Assembly: GCF_023156245.1 (NCBI RefSeq)
Contig: NZ_JAKZAH010000012.1
Span: forward strand, 1 to 32,366
Direction of reading: 5' to 3'
DNA length: 32,366 bases
Source: Marinobacter bryozoorum
Lineage (GTDB): Bacteria > Pseudomonadota > Gammaproteobacteria > Pseudomonadales > Oleiphilaceae
Each line of letters starts with the position of its first letter. Position 1 is the first letter of the stretch. The translations under genes were made by a program, and so were the position numbers. Shown piece by piece: positions 1 through 8,179 of this stretch. The notes beneath the pieces were generated by a model. The model had not been told where the DNA came from and did no database searches. It was given only the letters and a program-made list of their open reading frames with translations.

Positions 1-385
1 GCTGACTCGATTTGGAACCACCAAACCTTCGCCACCGCGCCTAGCTCTCAAGGCTCTCAGTGGCTCAGTAGATCAGCAAATTAACCAAACGGGACACTAG
101 AGGTACGCATAAGCCGGAAGGGCCGACTGGGTGAATGGGCGTCAGGTGCTACTATGGCGCTCAAGGTCCTGTTGTTGCAGGCCTTGGGAGTGGCTTCATT
201 TCGTTGAAGTCACGGATTCAGAAGAGACCAAGAACTCTGCCGCAAACCGGACTTTTGCTCGTTAGAAATGCCTAACCCCGACAGGCTGCCAGAGCGGTCA
301 TAATCACTTATTCACATGCACAAGGGCGCCGTTCATGCAGCTTCAGGAGATTTCCTTCGCCCCCCGGATTCTTGCCACTCTCACA
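1..385. other. Gene-free left edge of the window
   Basis: No convincing coding region is seen here on either strand; the short open frames are unlike any protein I know. A weak hairpin (CTTCA/TGAAG, near 197-212) is present. The stretch probably holds the upstream region of the diguanylate cyclase gene that starts at 386, but I could not place a promoter with a good -35 and -10 pair. It is less GC-rich to the eye than the coding DNA that follows. Confidence 0.4.
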
Positions 386-2062
386 ATGAAAGTGTGCTTA
401 CTCTTGTTGTGGGTAATCAGTTTTGCGGCGCACGCAGCTCCAGCGCTGGATGTGGGCGGCCCCCAGGTCCGGCTAACAGACTTCCCTGTTGGCTATCTGG
501 TGGATGATTCACAACCGATGAATTATGAAGCTGCCCGCGAGCAAGCCTACGCACCCACAGACAGTACTCCGGCTCCCGGAACCGGTGCATCGGTCACCTG
601 GCACCGCATTGCGCTGAATAATTCAGGGGCTGAAGCAAAGGCTCTGTTCTTGCATATGCCAGCGGCGTTTCAGGTACGGGGAGTCACCATCTATGAGGAG
701 CGCTCCCAGCGACTGGTTGGGCAGGCCGAGGTGGACCTGAACAGTGCCCGCGATAATGAGCTGATGCACCGCGGTACCATCGTGTATCCGTTCTCGGTGC
801 CTGCGGGAGAAACCACCGTGTTATATATCCGCAGTCAGTTGTATTCGCACCAGTGGTTTGAAGCGGAGATCTACGACGACAAGCACTCCCGGCAGGCGCT
901 GGCGGCGGGTGCGCACCTGGACATCGCATTGCTGGTGGGGATGATGCTGGCGCTGGTGTTCTATAACGGTTTGCTGTATCTCGCCACCAGCAAAAAGGAG
1001 AACATTCTTTACTCTCTTTACCTCATTTCAGGGGTAGTCTGGATCGCTCTCTCTTACGGACTGATTGCGCAGGCGTTCAACGTCTACGGTGACGCCGTGT
1101 TTATCCTGAACCTGTCGGTCTTCACCATGCCGATCTTCCTCGTGCTGTTCATGATGGTGATATTCGAGACCCGCGAATTTTATGTGACCGAGCACCGAAT
1201 TCTCCAGGGCTTGCTGGCTCTGCTCGTGGCAGGCTTCTGCTACGGTCTGTTTGATATTGAGGGAGCGTTGATACCAGCAAGCAGTCTGGCGGCATTGATG
1301 ATGGTAACCACCTTGTCGGTCAGCGTCTCAATATGGCGCAAGGGCAACCCGTTGGTGAAGTTCTTCCTGGTGGGGCACAGCTTCTTTATCGTGTTCAATG
1401 CGTTTGCGGTACTGTTTTACAAGGGCCTGATGGAGCCAAACTACTTCAACAGCTATGGGGTCGGCATTGGCATTGTTATGGAAGCGATTACCCTGGCTTT
1501 CATCATTTCATACCGAATCAAACTGCTGGAAGAAATTCGCACCCAGCAGGATGAACTCAAACGGCAAGCCGCAACCGATCCGCTCACCCAACTCTACAAT
1601 CGCCGGTATTTTGTGGCAGAGGGGGAGTCGCTGGCGGAGCAGGCGAGAACTCTGGGGGTGCCGCTGTCGGTAATCACTCTGGATATCGACCACTTCAAGG
1701 CAGTTAACGACACCTATGGGCATCACGCCGGCGACCTGGTGCTGAAGGCCGTAGCCGGCAATCTGCAGGCGTTCAGCCGAGACCGGGATCTGGTCGCGCG
1801 CTTTGGGGGAGAGGAATTTGTGATCCTGTTACCGGGTGCTGACCGTGGCGAAGCTGAACGTTGCGCTGAACGTATTCGCGGGGGCGTTGAAGGCGATGTC
1901 GTCCAGGCCGCCGATAAGGTCAGTATCCGGGTGACGGTCAGCCTTGGCGTTGCACAAGTGAATACCGCCGCGGAATCCGTAGAGGAGGCCGTCAACCGGG
2001 CCGACAAGGCGCTGTATACCGCGAAAACCGGAGGGCGGAACCGGGTTTGTTGTGCAACGTGA
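386..2062 (+). CDS. Membrane-bound diguanylate cyclase with 7TMR-DISM sensor and GGDEF domain
   Basis: Predicted to make cyclic di-GMP from two GTP at the inner membrane in response to an extracytoplasmic signal. The ATG at 386 is preferred over the in-frame ATG at 335 because it begins a clean signal peptide (MKVCLLLLWVISFAAHAAPA). A periplasmic beta-sandwich region of the 7TMR-DISM extracellular type follows (about residues 25-170), then about seven hydrophobic helices (about 180-385), a short coiled linker (EEIRTQQDELKRQAATDPLTQ) and a C-terminal GGDEF domain. The active-site motif is GGEEF at residues 474-478, and RDRD five residues before it fits the inhibitory I-site (RxxD), so an active, product-inhibited enzyme is expected. 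The length of 558 aa is normal for this architecture. It is a single gene closed by a terminator at 2094-2120. The ligand cannot be told from the sequence. Confidence 0.9.
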   Translation: MKVCLLLLWVISFAAHAAPALDVGGPQVRLTDFPVGYLVDDSQPMNYEAAREQAYAPTDSTPAPGTGASVTWHRIALNNSGAEAKALFLHMPAAFQVRGVTIYEERSQRLVGQAEVDLNSARDNELMHRGTIVYPFSVPAGETTVLYIRSQLYSHQWFEAEIYDDKHSRQALAAGAHLDIALLVGMMLALVFYNGLLYLATSKKENILYSLYLISGVVWIALSYGLIAQAFNVYGDAVFILNLSVFTMPIFLVLFMMVIFETREFYVTEHRILQGLLALLVAGFCYGLFDIEGALIPASSLAALMMVTTLSVSVSIWRKGNPLVKFFLVGHSFFIVFNAFAVLFYKGLMEPNYFNSYGVGIGIVMEAITLAFIISYRIKLLEEIRTQQDELKRQAATDPLTQLYNRRYFVAEGESLAEQARTLGVPLSVITLDIDHFKAVNDTYGHHAGDLVLKAVAGNLQAFSRDRDLVARFGGEEFVILLPGADRGEAERCAERIRGGVEGDVVQAADKVSIRVTVSLGVAQVNTAAESVEEAVNRADKALYTAKTGGRNRVCCAT

Positions 2063-2093
2063 GAGCATGGCGGGTCAGGTTTGCCCAGAAACA

Positions 2094-2120
2094 ACAAAGC
2101 CCGCACAAGGCGGGCTTTGT
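2094..2120. terminator. Bidirectional intrinsic terminator between the diguanylate cyclase gene and tRNA-Phe
   Basis: A perfect 11-bp inverted repeat, ACAAAGCCCGC (2094-2104) and GCGGGCTTTGT (2110-2120), encloses a 5-base loop. The GC-rich inner stem with A/T-rich flanks suits termination of the rightward cyclase transcript and of the leftward tRNA-Phe transcript. Confidence 0.75.
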
Positions 2121-2131
2121 CTAAATTCGGA

Positions 2132-2207
2132 TGGTGCCCGGAGGCGGAATCGAACCACCGACACGGGGATTTTCAATCCCCTGCTCTACCGACTGAGCTA
2201 TCCGGGC
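2132..2207 (-). tRNA. tRNA-Phe (anticodon GAA)
   Basis: Read on the minus strand, the 76 bases start GCCCGGATAGCTCAGTCGG and form a complete cloverleaf. It has an acceptor stem GCCCGGA/TCCGGGC, a D arm with AGCTCAGTCGGTAGAGC, an anticodon stem GGGGA/TCCCC with loop TTGAAAA (anticodon GAA), a short variable loop, and a T arm with the GGTTCGATTCC motif. The 3' CCA is encoded (positions 2134-2132). It is transcribed alone, from the promoter at 2238-2266 to the terminator at 2094-2120. In Pseudomonas, as I recall, a tRNA-Phe also lies next to yggX-mutY. Confidence 0.97.
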
Positions 2208-2230
2208 AAGTTGCTTACTGCTGTGCAACG

Positions 2231-2266
2231 GGGCGCTATTAAACCGGTTTAGAATCACCGAGTCAA
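2231..2266 (-). promoter_or_regulatory. Sigma-70 promoter of tRNA-Phe with GC-rich discriminator
   Basis: On the minus strand, TTGACT (2266-2261), a 17-base spacer and TTTAAT (2243-2238) form a near-consensus promoter. The next bases, AGCGCCC, are a GC-rich discriminator of the kind found at stringently controlled stable-RNA promoters. Transcription should begin near 2231, giving a leader of about 24 bases before the mature tRNA 5' end at 2207. Confidence 0.75.
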
Positions 2267-2277
2267 GGCTGCCTGAC

Positions 2278-2301
2278 AAAAATTTCCCGGTGCTTGCGGG
2301 A
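2278..2301 (-). terminator. Possible intrinsic terminator after yggX
   Basis: On the minus strand, a short hairpin TCCCG/CGGGA with a 7-base loop is followed directly by AAATTTTT, 27 bases after the yggX stop codon. The stem is only 5 bp, so this is a modest call. It would close the asmA-mutY-yggX operon just before the tRNA-Phe promoter. Confidence 0.45.
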
Positions 2302-2327
2302 GCTGGGCAAACCTTGATCAATTCGGG

Positions 2328-2600
2328 TTAGTCCTCGGGCGGAACATAGCCTTCGGCCTTGTCAAAGGGCTCGTTGTTGAAGAAGCGGTCCATCTGGGCC
2401 TGCAGGTATTTTCGGGTGTTCGGGTCCATCAGGCTCAGGTGCTTTTCGTTGATCAGCATGGTTTGCTGGGATTGCCACTCTTCCCAGGCCTGTTTTGACA
2501 CGTTCTCGTAGATATCCTGGCCCTTGGCGCCGGGCATCGGCGGGAAGTCCAGGCCTTCCATTTCTTTCTGGTACTTGCGACAGAGTACGGTGCGGCTCAT
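2328..2600 (-). CDS. yggX: Fe(2+)-trafficking / oxidative-damage protection protein YggX
   Basis: A 90-residue cytosolic protein matching the YggX family along its whole length, beginning [20 protein letters not shown] and carrying the family segments [33 protein letters not shown] and [15 protein letters not shown]. In enterobacteria YggX protects iron-sulfur clusters and limits Fenton damage. It is co-transcribed downstream of mutY, whose product carries a 4Fe-4S cluster, and this pairing is widespread in gammaproteobacteria. The start is well placed: AGGAG lies 6 bases upstream of the ATG. It is last in the operon, 50 bases after mutY. Confidence 0.95.
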   Translation of the reverse strand: MSRTVLCRKYQKEMEGLDFPPMPGAKGQDIYENVSKQAWEEWQSQQTMLINEKHLSLMDPNTRKYLQAQMDRFFNNEPFDKAEGYVPPED

Positions 2601-2650
2601 GGGAGCTCCTGTTTACCTGAAATATGTCGATGTAGCGGGATGATAACAGA

Positions 2651-3715
2651 TCAGAGCAGGGCAGCCTGTTCAGGGTTGGCGAGTAGGGATCTCACCGGGG
2701 CGGGCAGGCCCAGTGCGAGTGCCTCGTCGCGGTGAAGCCACCGATGGTTGCCCGGCTCGTTAATGCCCTGGCTGCCGGTAACCCGGAGCCTGGCAGGCTG
2801 GATGTGCAGGTGGTAGTGGCTGAAGGTATGGCGAAACCCGCTGATCAGGCCTGGCTGGCTGCAGGCTACTCCGAAACGCTGCTCGCAGGCCTCTTCCAGC
2901 TCTTCCGCGCCGTAGGCCGGGTCGAGCTCCGGCAGGCTCCAGAGACCGCCCCAGATGCCGCTGGGTGGGCGCAGCTCCAGCAGTACCCGACCCTGAGGGT
3001 CTTCCAGGATCAGCATCCAGGTGACCTTTTCGGGCTTTTCCTTTTTGGGTTTGCGGCCTGGGTAGAGGTCAATCTCGTGGCGAGCCCTTGCCTCGCAGCC
3101 TCCCTGTAACGGGCATTTGTCGCAGGCGGGCCGGCTGCGGGTACACACCATGGCTCCCAGGTCCATGATGGCCTGGGTGTAGTCCCGTACCCGGGTGCTC
3201 GGTGTGTGCTCCTCGGCATGGGTCCAGAGTGCCTTCAGGGTGCTGGCCTGGCCCGGCCAGCCGGGTACGGCATGGTAGCGGGCCAGCACCCGTTTTACGT
3301 TGCCATCGAGGATTGCTGCGCGGCGGTCCCGGGACTGGGCGATGATGGCCGCTGCAGTGGAGCGACCGATTCCGGGCAGGTCTTCCAGTTGTTCCTGGCT
3401 ATCCGGGAATTTCCCTCCGTGGTCCTCCATAACCCGGACAGCAGCCTTCTGCAGGTTCCTGGCCCTGGCATAGTAACCCAGGCCGGACCAGTGGCTGAGC
3501 ACGTCATCCGTTGGGGCTTCCGCCAGGTCCCGGACGGTGGGGAAACGCTCCATGAAGGCCCGGTAGTAGGGGATAACAGTGGTTACCTGGGTTTGCTGGA
3601 GCATGATTTCCGACACCCATACCCGGTAGGGCGACCGGTCGTGGTGCCACGGCAGGTCGTGCCTGCCGTGCTTGTCATACCAGTCAAGGAGGCGTTCGGC
3701 GAACCGGTCCGTCAT
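2651..3715 (-). CDS. mutY: A/G-specific adenine DNA glycosylase MutY
   Basis: Removes adenine mispaired with 8-oxoguanine or guanine in base-excision repair. The 354-residue protein has the catalytic glutamate segment VWVSEIMLQQTQV near the N terminus and a helix-hairpin-helix LPGIGRSTAAAI followed by the conserved aspartate segment ILDGNVKRV. The iron-sulfur ligands are arranged Cys-X6-Cys-X2-Cys-X5-Cys (CTRSRPACDKCPLQGGC). A C-terminal NUDIX-like domain for 8-oxoG recognition runs from about residue 230. Its ATG overlaps the asmA stop codon in an ATGA arrangement (3712-3715), which suggests translational coupling. yggX follows in the same operon. Confidence 0.96.
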   Translation of the reverse strand: MTDRFAERLLDWYDKHGRHDLPWHHDRSPYRVWVSEIMLQQTQVTTVIPYYRAFMERFPTVRDLAEAPTDDVLSHWSGLGYYARARNLQKAAVRVMEDHGGKFPDSQEQLEDLPGIGRSTAAAIIAQSRDRRAAILDGNVKRVLARYHAVPGWPGQASTLKALWTHAEEHTPSTRVRDYTQAIMDLGAMVCTRSRPACDKCPLQGGCEARARHEIDLYPGRKPKKEKPEKVTWMLILEDPQGRVLLELRPPSGIWGGLWSLPELDPAYGAEELEEACEQRFGVACSQPGLISGFRHTFSHYHLHIQPARLRVTGSQGINEPGNHRWLHRDEALALGLPAPVRSLLANPEQAALL

Positions 3716-5907
3716 CGGTTGAACAGGCCCCGGATAGCGTCTTTCACTTTTTCGCCGTCTTCACCCTGCAGGCGTTCATCGATTTCCTCCCGTACTTTTT
3801 CTTCCGCTTTCTCGCGGGCACGGTCGGTTTCTTTCTTTACCTTCGCCCTGGCCGCATTGGCGGCGATGTCTTTGAGGGTGTCACGGAAACGGGAACCGTC
3901 GAACGAGCACATATCGGCGGGATCTTCGGCAAAGTTGCCGCGGCACTCAACCGGGATTACTACGTTTTCGACGTATTCGGTGACGCGACAGGCCTCGTCC
4001 CGGTGAATCTCGCCAACGATGCGCAGGCCGGCTTCGTAGTCGAGTTCGGAGGCCGCCATGTCTACGGTGCCATTACCTTCCAGGCGCATGCCGGCCAGGG
4101 CAGCGACGAGGTCGGTGTTGTCCAGGGTGTTGCCGTTGATCTGCAGCGTGCCCTTCATGTCATTGAATGGCGTTGTCTCGCCCCAGTTTGTGGTGGTGAG
4201 CTCTTCCTGGTTGGCCAGTGCAATGCCCTGGCAGGCTATCCGGGTCAGGTTCATGCGGGTGAACTGGCCCTCTGCCAGGTTGAAGTTAACGGTGCCATCA
4301 GCGTTGCGGCGCAGTACCGAGATCCGGTTGCCCCGGGTGCTGGCGTTGATGTCGATGTTGGCAGCCCCTGCGAGCATGTCCATTTCTGCCAGGTCCTGCA
4401 GCAGCGGCTGGCTTTGCACGCCGGATACCTGGGCACGGAGCTGCCAGCTGGGGTCGTCGGTGCGGGCATCGATATTGACGTTGGACTGGAAGCCGCCGTC
4501 GTACAGGTCGCCGCTGAAGTCACTGAGGCTCAGCTGGCCGTTGGAGGCATCAATGGATGTGTTGATATCAGTGATGGTCAGATTGCTGATGATCAGCTCA
4601 CCCAGTCCCAGGTCGATATCAAGGGCCAGGCCCCGGATAGTCTCCAGCGGAAGCAGGTCGCTTTCAGCACCGGCGCTTGCCGGCGCGCCACCGGTGGATG
4701 GCTGGGTGTTGCCAGCTTCCTCTGCCGGGGGCGGTAGGTAACGGTCTGCGTTAAGCGCATCCCCTTCCAGCTGGAACGTGAGGGCACCGGATTCGATGTT
4801 GTAGCGGCCGCCCCCCTCAAAGGTAGTGTCATCCAGCACCATGGTCAGGCCGGACAGCTCCGCAACACCGGCCGGGCCGGTGAGGTTGGTACTCAGGGAC
4901 ACGCGGTTGAGCACCTCGGGGTCTGTGGTTTCGACGTCGTCCATGCCCAGGGTCTGCATCAGCTCACGCAGGGAGAACTCGGCCACGGCCAGGTCGCCGG
5001 TCACCCTCGGCTGGGTGCCAAAGCCTGCTATGTCCAGGCTGGTGGTCAATTCCAGGTTGGCCAGGGTAGCGCGCAGGTTGCTGAGGCTGGCCGTTTCGTT
5101 CTCCAGGTTCGCTGCTGCGCCGCCGGTGATCCGGGCCTGCAACGTGCGATCACCAAAGGCCCCTCCGGACAAGCCGAACTTGGCGTCCAGGCCGTTAACC
5201 GAGAACTCGTTCAAAGCCTCGTTGGCTGTCAGGCGTGCGGAAATATCGCCATTAACGCTCATTTCCGGCTGACCGGTGTTCACCAGGAAGCCCACTTCCA
5301 GCGGAAACTCGGAGCCCAGGGCGATCTGGCTGGCGAGCAGGCTGAAGTCCTGCAGCACAATCGACTGGCCGGTGGCCATGTCTTCATACTGAACGCTCGC
5401 GTCGGTGATGCGTATTTCTTCCACGGCAAAGGCCAGCACATCGCCGGATTCGCCGCCACTGGTTGCGGCCTCTTCCTGTGCGGCTTCAGCGGCTGCCTCA
5501 TCGGCGGCAGGCGTCTCGCCTTCTGGCAGGATGCGGGTCCAGTTTCCGGTGCCGTCTTCTGCCACGGTGAGGCGGGCGTCCAGCCCGTCCAGCACGAAGG
5601 TGTGAACCTGTGGCGACATGGCGATCAGCGACCAGAAATCCACCTGTGCAACCAGTTGGCGCAGGGCCACGAACCGCTCGCCCTCAAGGGTGGCTTCCAC
5701 ATCATTGAGTTCCAGGCCCAGGGGGAACAGTGACCAGCCAATGTCACCAGAGAGGTCCAGGTCCAGGTTTGTCTTCTGCTCCACCACTCGCTCTATCTGC
5801 GGCTTGTAGGTGTTGGGGTCGATGACAAATACAGCGATGGCTACCGCAGCAATTGCCAGGAGAACCAGGCCAACAACGGCAAAGATGATGTAGCGGACAG
5901 CTTTCAT
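3712..5907 (-). CDS. asmA: AsmA family envelope protein
   Basis: A 731-residue inner-membrane-anchored periplasmic protein of the AsmA family, linked in other bacteria to outer-membrane assembly and lipid transport. One N-terminal membrane segment (about residues 7-27, IIFAVVGLVLLAIAAVAIAV) is followed by the AsmA N-terminal signature (DPNTYKPQIERVVEQ, LDLSGDIGWSLFPLGLELNDV) and long repeats of short beta strands. An Ala/Glu-rich linker lies near residues 130-155. The C terminus has a charged helix (RAKVKKETDRAREKAEEKV) ending DAIRGLFNR. The open frame runs upstream to 6318, but the ATG at 5907 is chosen because it begins the membrane anchor and the frame beyond it does not resemble protein. 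It is first gene of asmA-mutY-yggX; its promoter should lie in the AT-rich 5908-6060 interval. Confidence 0.93.
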   Translation of the reverse strand: MKAVRYIIFAVVGLVLLAIAAVAIAVFVIDPNTYKPQIERVVEQKTNLDLDLSGDIGWSLFPLGLELNDVEATLEGERFVALRQLVAQVDFWSLIAMSPQVHTFVLDGLDARLTVAEDGTGNWTRILPEGETPAADEAAAEAAQEEAATSGGESGDVLAFAVEEIRITDASVQYEDMATGQSIVLQDFSLLASQIALGSEFPLEVGFLVNTGQPEMSVNGDISARLTANEALNEFSVNGLDAKFGLSGGAFGDRTLQARITGGAAANLENETASLSNLRATLANLELTTSLDIAGFGTQPRVTGDLAVAEFSLRELMQTLGMDDVETTDPEVLNRVSLSTNLTGPAGVAELSGLTMVLDDTTFEGGGRYNIESGALTFQLEGDALNADRYLPPPAEEAGNTQPSTGGAPASAGAESDLLPLETIRGLALDIDLGLGELIISNLTITDINTSIDASNGQLSLSDFSGDLYDGGFQSNVNIDARTDDPSWQLRAQVSGVQSQPLLQDLAEMDMLAGAANIDINASTRGNRISVLRRNADGTVNFNLAEGQFTRMNLTRIACQGIALANQEELTTTNWGETTPFNDMKGTLQINGNTLDNTDLVAALAGMRLEGNGTVDMAASELDYEAGLRIVGEIHRDEACRVTEYVENVVIPVECRGNFAEDPADMCSFDGSRFRDTLKDIAANAARAKVKKETDRAREKAEEKVREEIDERLQGEDGEKVKDAIRGLFNR

Positions 5908-6099
5908 GGTAACGGGATCCTTACTGGTCGTGTCCGGTGAGGGTTGGGAGCTGGGTTTAGTACTCTGATTAAAGCCTAACGCACAGATTACAAAATAAAA
6001 GGGCTGCAAGTATGACAAAATGGCAGGGTTTCGCCACAATAGGAAATTCCCTGACCCCTTACAAAAAAACCGGGCGATACAACACTGGAGGACACAGGC

Positions 6100-6561
6100 G
6101 TGGCTTTTACCGTATCCATTAAACTGAATCGCGAGATCGAGCTGGCCGCTCCCTTTGACGAGGCCTTCGCGCTTTTGTCGGATGTGCCCCGGTCGGTCAG
6201 TCATTTCCCCAAGGTTGACCGCCTGGTGGACCTGGGTGACAACACTTACCGCTGGGAAATGGAAAAGATTGGCGTCGACAAATACTCCATCCAGACGGCC
6301 TACGCCTGCCGGTACCATGCGGACAAGGACGCCGGCAAAGTAACCTGGCTGCCAGTGGAAGGGGAGGGCAACGGAGTTGTCGACGGCAGCTGGACGTTAA
6401 CCGCGGTGGATGACCAGACCACCCGCGCCCGCTTCCAGACCGTAGCCGAATTGTCCCTGCCCCTGCCGGGCCTGCTCAAAATGGCCATCAGCCCTGTCGT
6501 CAAGCACGAATTCAATAGCCTGGTGGACACCTACATGAACAACCTGAAAAAGGCGTTCTGA
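6100..6561 (+). CDS. SRPBCC (START/polyketide-cyclase-like) family protein
   Basis: A 153-residue soluble protein with the helix-grip pattern of the SRPBCC superfamily: an N-terminal strand (VSIKLNREIELAAPFDEAFALLSDVP), a central antiparallel sheet (NTYRWEMEKIGVDKYSIQTAY, GSWTLTAVDDQTTRARFQTVAEL) and a long C-terminal helix (MAISPVVKHEFNSLVDTYMNNLKKAF). Such proteins bind hydrophobic ligands or lipids in the interior cavity; no specific ligand or reaction can be given here. The start is a GTG with GGAGGA at 6087-6092. It is divergent from asmA and lies upstream of hisB, but a TATAAT box before hisB suggests separate transcription. Confidence 0.75.
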   Translation: MAFTVSIKLNREIELAAPFDEAFALLSDVPRSVSHFPKVDRLVDLGDNTYRWEMEKIGVDKYSIQTAYACRYHADKDAGKVTWLPVEGEGNGVVDGSWTLTAVDDQTTRARFQTVAELSLPLPGLLKMAISPVVKHEFNSLVDTYMNNLKKAF

Positions 6562-6619
6562 ACAATACTCCCTACTGTTGTCATAGCCCTTTCAACGGGA
6601 CTCTGTTGTGGCGAACGGG

Positions 6620-6625
6620 TATAAT
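6620..6625 (+). promoter_or_regulatory. Candidate -10 box of the hisBHAF operon
   Basis: A consensus TATAAT lies 45 bases before the hisB ATG, in the 108-base gap after the SRPBCC gene. The matching -35 position (about 6597-6602, GGGACT) is poor, so activator dependence or a different promoter is possible. No leader peptide rich in histidine codons was seen before hisB. Confidence 0.35.
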
Positions 6626-6669
6626 TGCCCCTCGATTCACTCTTTGCTTGTCAATTTTCCGGAGTTTTC

Positions 6670-7263
6670 ATGGCCGCTCGCAAGGCTCGGGTAGAGCGTA
6701 ATACCCTTGAAACCCAGATTACCGTCGAGATCGACCTGGACGGTACTGGCAAATCCAGTTTCGAGACTGGTGTGCCCTTCCTTGATCACATGATGGATCA
6801 GATCGCCCGCCATGGCCTGGTGGACCTGACGATCAAGTCCACCGGCGACCTGCATATCGATGACCACCACACCGTGGAAGACATCGGCATCACCCTCGGC
6901 CAGGCCTTCAAGCAAGCGGTTGGTGACAAGAAAGGCATTCGCCGTTACGGCCACGCCTACGTGCCCCTGGACGAAGCCCTGTCGCGGGTTGTTATTGACC
7001 TCTCCGGCCGTCCGGGCCTGGCGATGGATGTGCCTTACACCCGCGCCTCAGTGGGTGGGTTCGATGTTGACCTGTTCGAGGAATTTTTCCACGGCTTCGT
7101 CAACCATTCCATGGTGACCCTGCACATCGACAACCTGAAGGGCAAGAACACCCACCACCAGATCGAAACCGTGTTCAAAGCCTTCGGACGCGCCCTGCGC
7201 ATGGCCATCGAGCTGGACGAGCGCATGGCCGGCATCACACCGTCTACCAAGGGATCGCTCTGA
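6670..7263 (+). CDS. hisB: Imidazoleglycerol-phosphate dehydratase HisB
   Basis: Catalyses dehydration of imidazole-glycerol-phosphate to imidazole-acetol-phosphate, the sixth histidine step. At 197 residues it is the monofunctional dehydratase, without the phosphatase domain of E. coli HisB. The metal-binding motifs are clear: [39 protein letters not shown] and [18 protein letters not shown]. The ATG at 6670 is chosen over an upstream in-frame start because GGAG precedes it and the protein then begins [17 protein letters not shown], as in relatives. It is first gene of hisB-hisH-hisA-hisF, 33 bases before hisH. Confidence 0.97.
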   Translation: MAARKARVERNTLETQITVEIDLDGTGKSSFETGVPFLDHMMDQIARHGLVDLTIKSTGDLHIDDHHTVEDIGITLGQAFKQAVGDKKGIRRYGHAYVPLDEALSRVVIDLSGRPGLAMDVPYTRASVGGFDVDLFEEFFHGFVNHSMVTLHIDNLKGKNTHHQIETVFKAFGRALRMAIELDERMAGITPSTKGSL

Positions 7264-7296
7264 GCGATCCCTGCTGACTCCAGGATTGTTCCACCG

Positions 7297-7938
7297 ATGA
7301 ATACCGTCGCCATCATCGACTACGGCATGGGAAACCTCCACTCCGCCCGCAAGGCCGTGGAGCACGTGGCCCCGGATGCCCATGTACTGGTCACCGACAA
7401 CGCCGACCAGATCCGCGAAGCGGACCGGGTCATCCTCCCGGGCGTCGGCGCCATACGCGACTGCATGGCCGAAATGCAACGCCTGGGCGTGGACAAACTG
7501 GTTCGTGAAGTCTCCGTCGACCGCCCTTTCCTGGGCATCTGCGTGGGCATGCAGGCCCTGATGTCCCGCAGCGAAGAAAACGGCGGCGTGGACTGCATCA
7601 ACCTGTTCGACTCCCAGGTCCGCTTCTTCGGCGAAAACCTGGTTGAAAACGGCGAACGCCTGAAAGTCCCCCACATGGGCTGGAACCAGGTCCGGCAGAC
7701 GGTCGACCACCCCCTGTGGCACGATATCGACGACGGTGACCGCTTCTACTTCGTACACAGCTACTACGTGGAGTCCGCCGGCAACGACGCCATCGCCGGC
7801 CGCACCCACTACGGTGTCGACCTTGCTGCGGCGGTCGCCAGAGATAATATCTTTGCTGTCCAGTTCCACCCGGAAAAAAGCGCCCGGGCGGGTCTGCAGC
7901 TGTTGAAAAACTTCACTAACTGGTCAGGAAGCCGATAG
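7297..7938 (+). CDS. hisH: Imidazole glycerol phosphate synthase, glutaminase subunit HisH
   Basis: Glutamine amidotransferase that hydrolyses glutamine and channels ammonia to HisF to form imidazole-glycerol-phosphate and AICAR. The 213-residue class I domain shows the N-terminal [11 protein letters not shown], the oxyanion-loop segment ILPGVGA, the nucleophile elbow [11 protein letters not shown] (catalytic cysteine) and the His-X-Glu pair in [10 protein letters not shown]. It is unusual only in context: the next his gene, hisA, is 241 bases away, across a large palindromic element, although the other gaps in the operon are short. Confidence 0.97.
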   Translation: MNTVAIIDYGMGNLHSARKAVEHVAPDAHVLVTDNADQIREADRVILPGVGAIRDCMAEMQRLGVDKLVREVSVDRPFLGICVGMQALMSRSEENGGVDCINLFDSQVRFFGENLVENGERLKVPHMGWNQVRQTVDHPLWHDIDDGDRFYFVHSYYVESAGNDAIAGRTHYGVDLAAAVARDNIFAVQFHPEKSARAGLQLLKNFTNWSGSR

Positions 7939-8024
7939 CACGCACGTCTGAAGTTGTGTGCCGATTCCCGTCGAACAGACCTGGACACCGGTCTGGCAGA
8001 CCACATCAATGTAGTGATCTGGTG

Positions 8025-8118
8025 GGTGGGGGCACTTTTCGGGACCTTCAAAAACAGGGACGTTTTTGAAGAGCCTACAGGGATGTATCCACGGCGTGTC
8101 CCGAAAAGTGCCCCCACC
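8025..8118. repeat. Palindromic element A between hisH and hisA
   Basis: A perfect 21-bp inverted repeat (8025-8045 and 8098-8118) encloses 52 bases. These begin with a second perfect hairpin, CTTCAAAAAC (8046-8055) and GTTTTTGAAG (8062-8071), with loop AGGGAC. A 26-base unpaired stretch containing CAGGGATGTATCCACGGCG (8077-8095) follows. The general plan (long outer stem, inner hairpin, then a GAGC...CAGGGATG segment) resembles elements B-D at 18.1-21.9 kb, but the sequence likeness is limited, so it is a distant relative or a separate family. In hisBHAF RNA it would form a very stable structure between hisH and hisA. No U-run follows the stem, so it is not a typical terminator. Confidence 0.85.
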
Positions 8119-8179
8119 TGGCAGAGCACGGGCGGCAAGCCCCCAGGCTAAAACGCCAAAGTTAAAGGAATAAAAAGCA

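Noticed and set aside
270..310. Promoter of the diguanylate cyclase gene with CATAAT as -10
   Set aside because: The nearest -35 candidate has a 15-base spacer and poor agreement with consensus.
3206..4741. Long plus-strand frames opposite mutY and asmA
   Set aside because: They are antisense shadows in GC-rich DNA; mutY and asmA on the minus strand have clear family motifs.
5908..6318. Upstream in-frame extension of the asmA reading frame
   Set aside because: The extra residues do not resemble AsmA, they overlap the divergent SRPBCC gene, and the ATG at 5907 begins the membrane anchor.
8025..8118. Element A as a simple intrinsic terminator or a histidine attenuator
   Set aside because: There is no T-run after the stem and no histidine-rich leader peptide, and the position is inside the operon.
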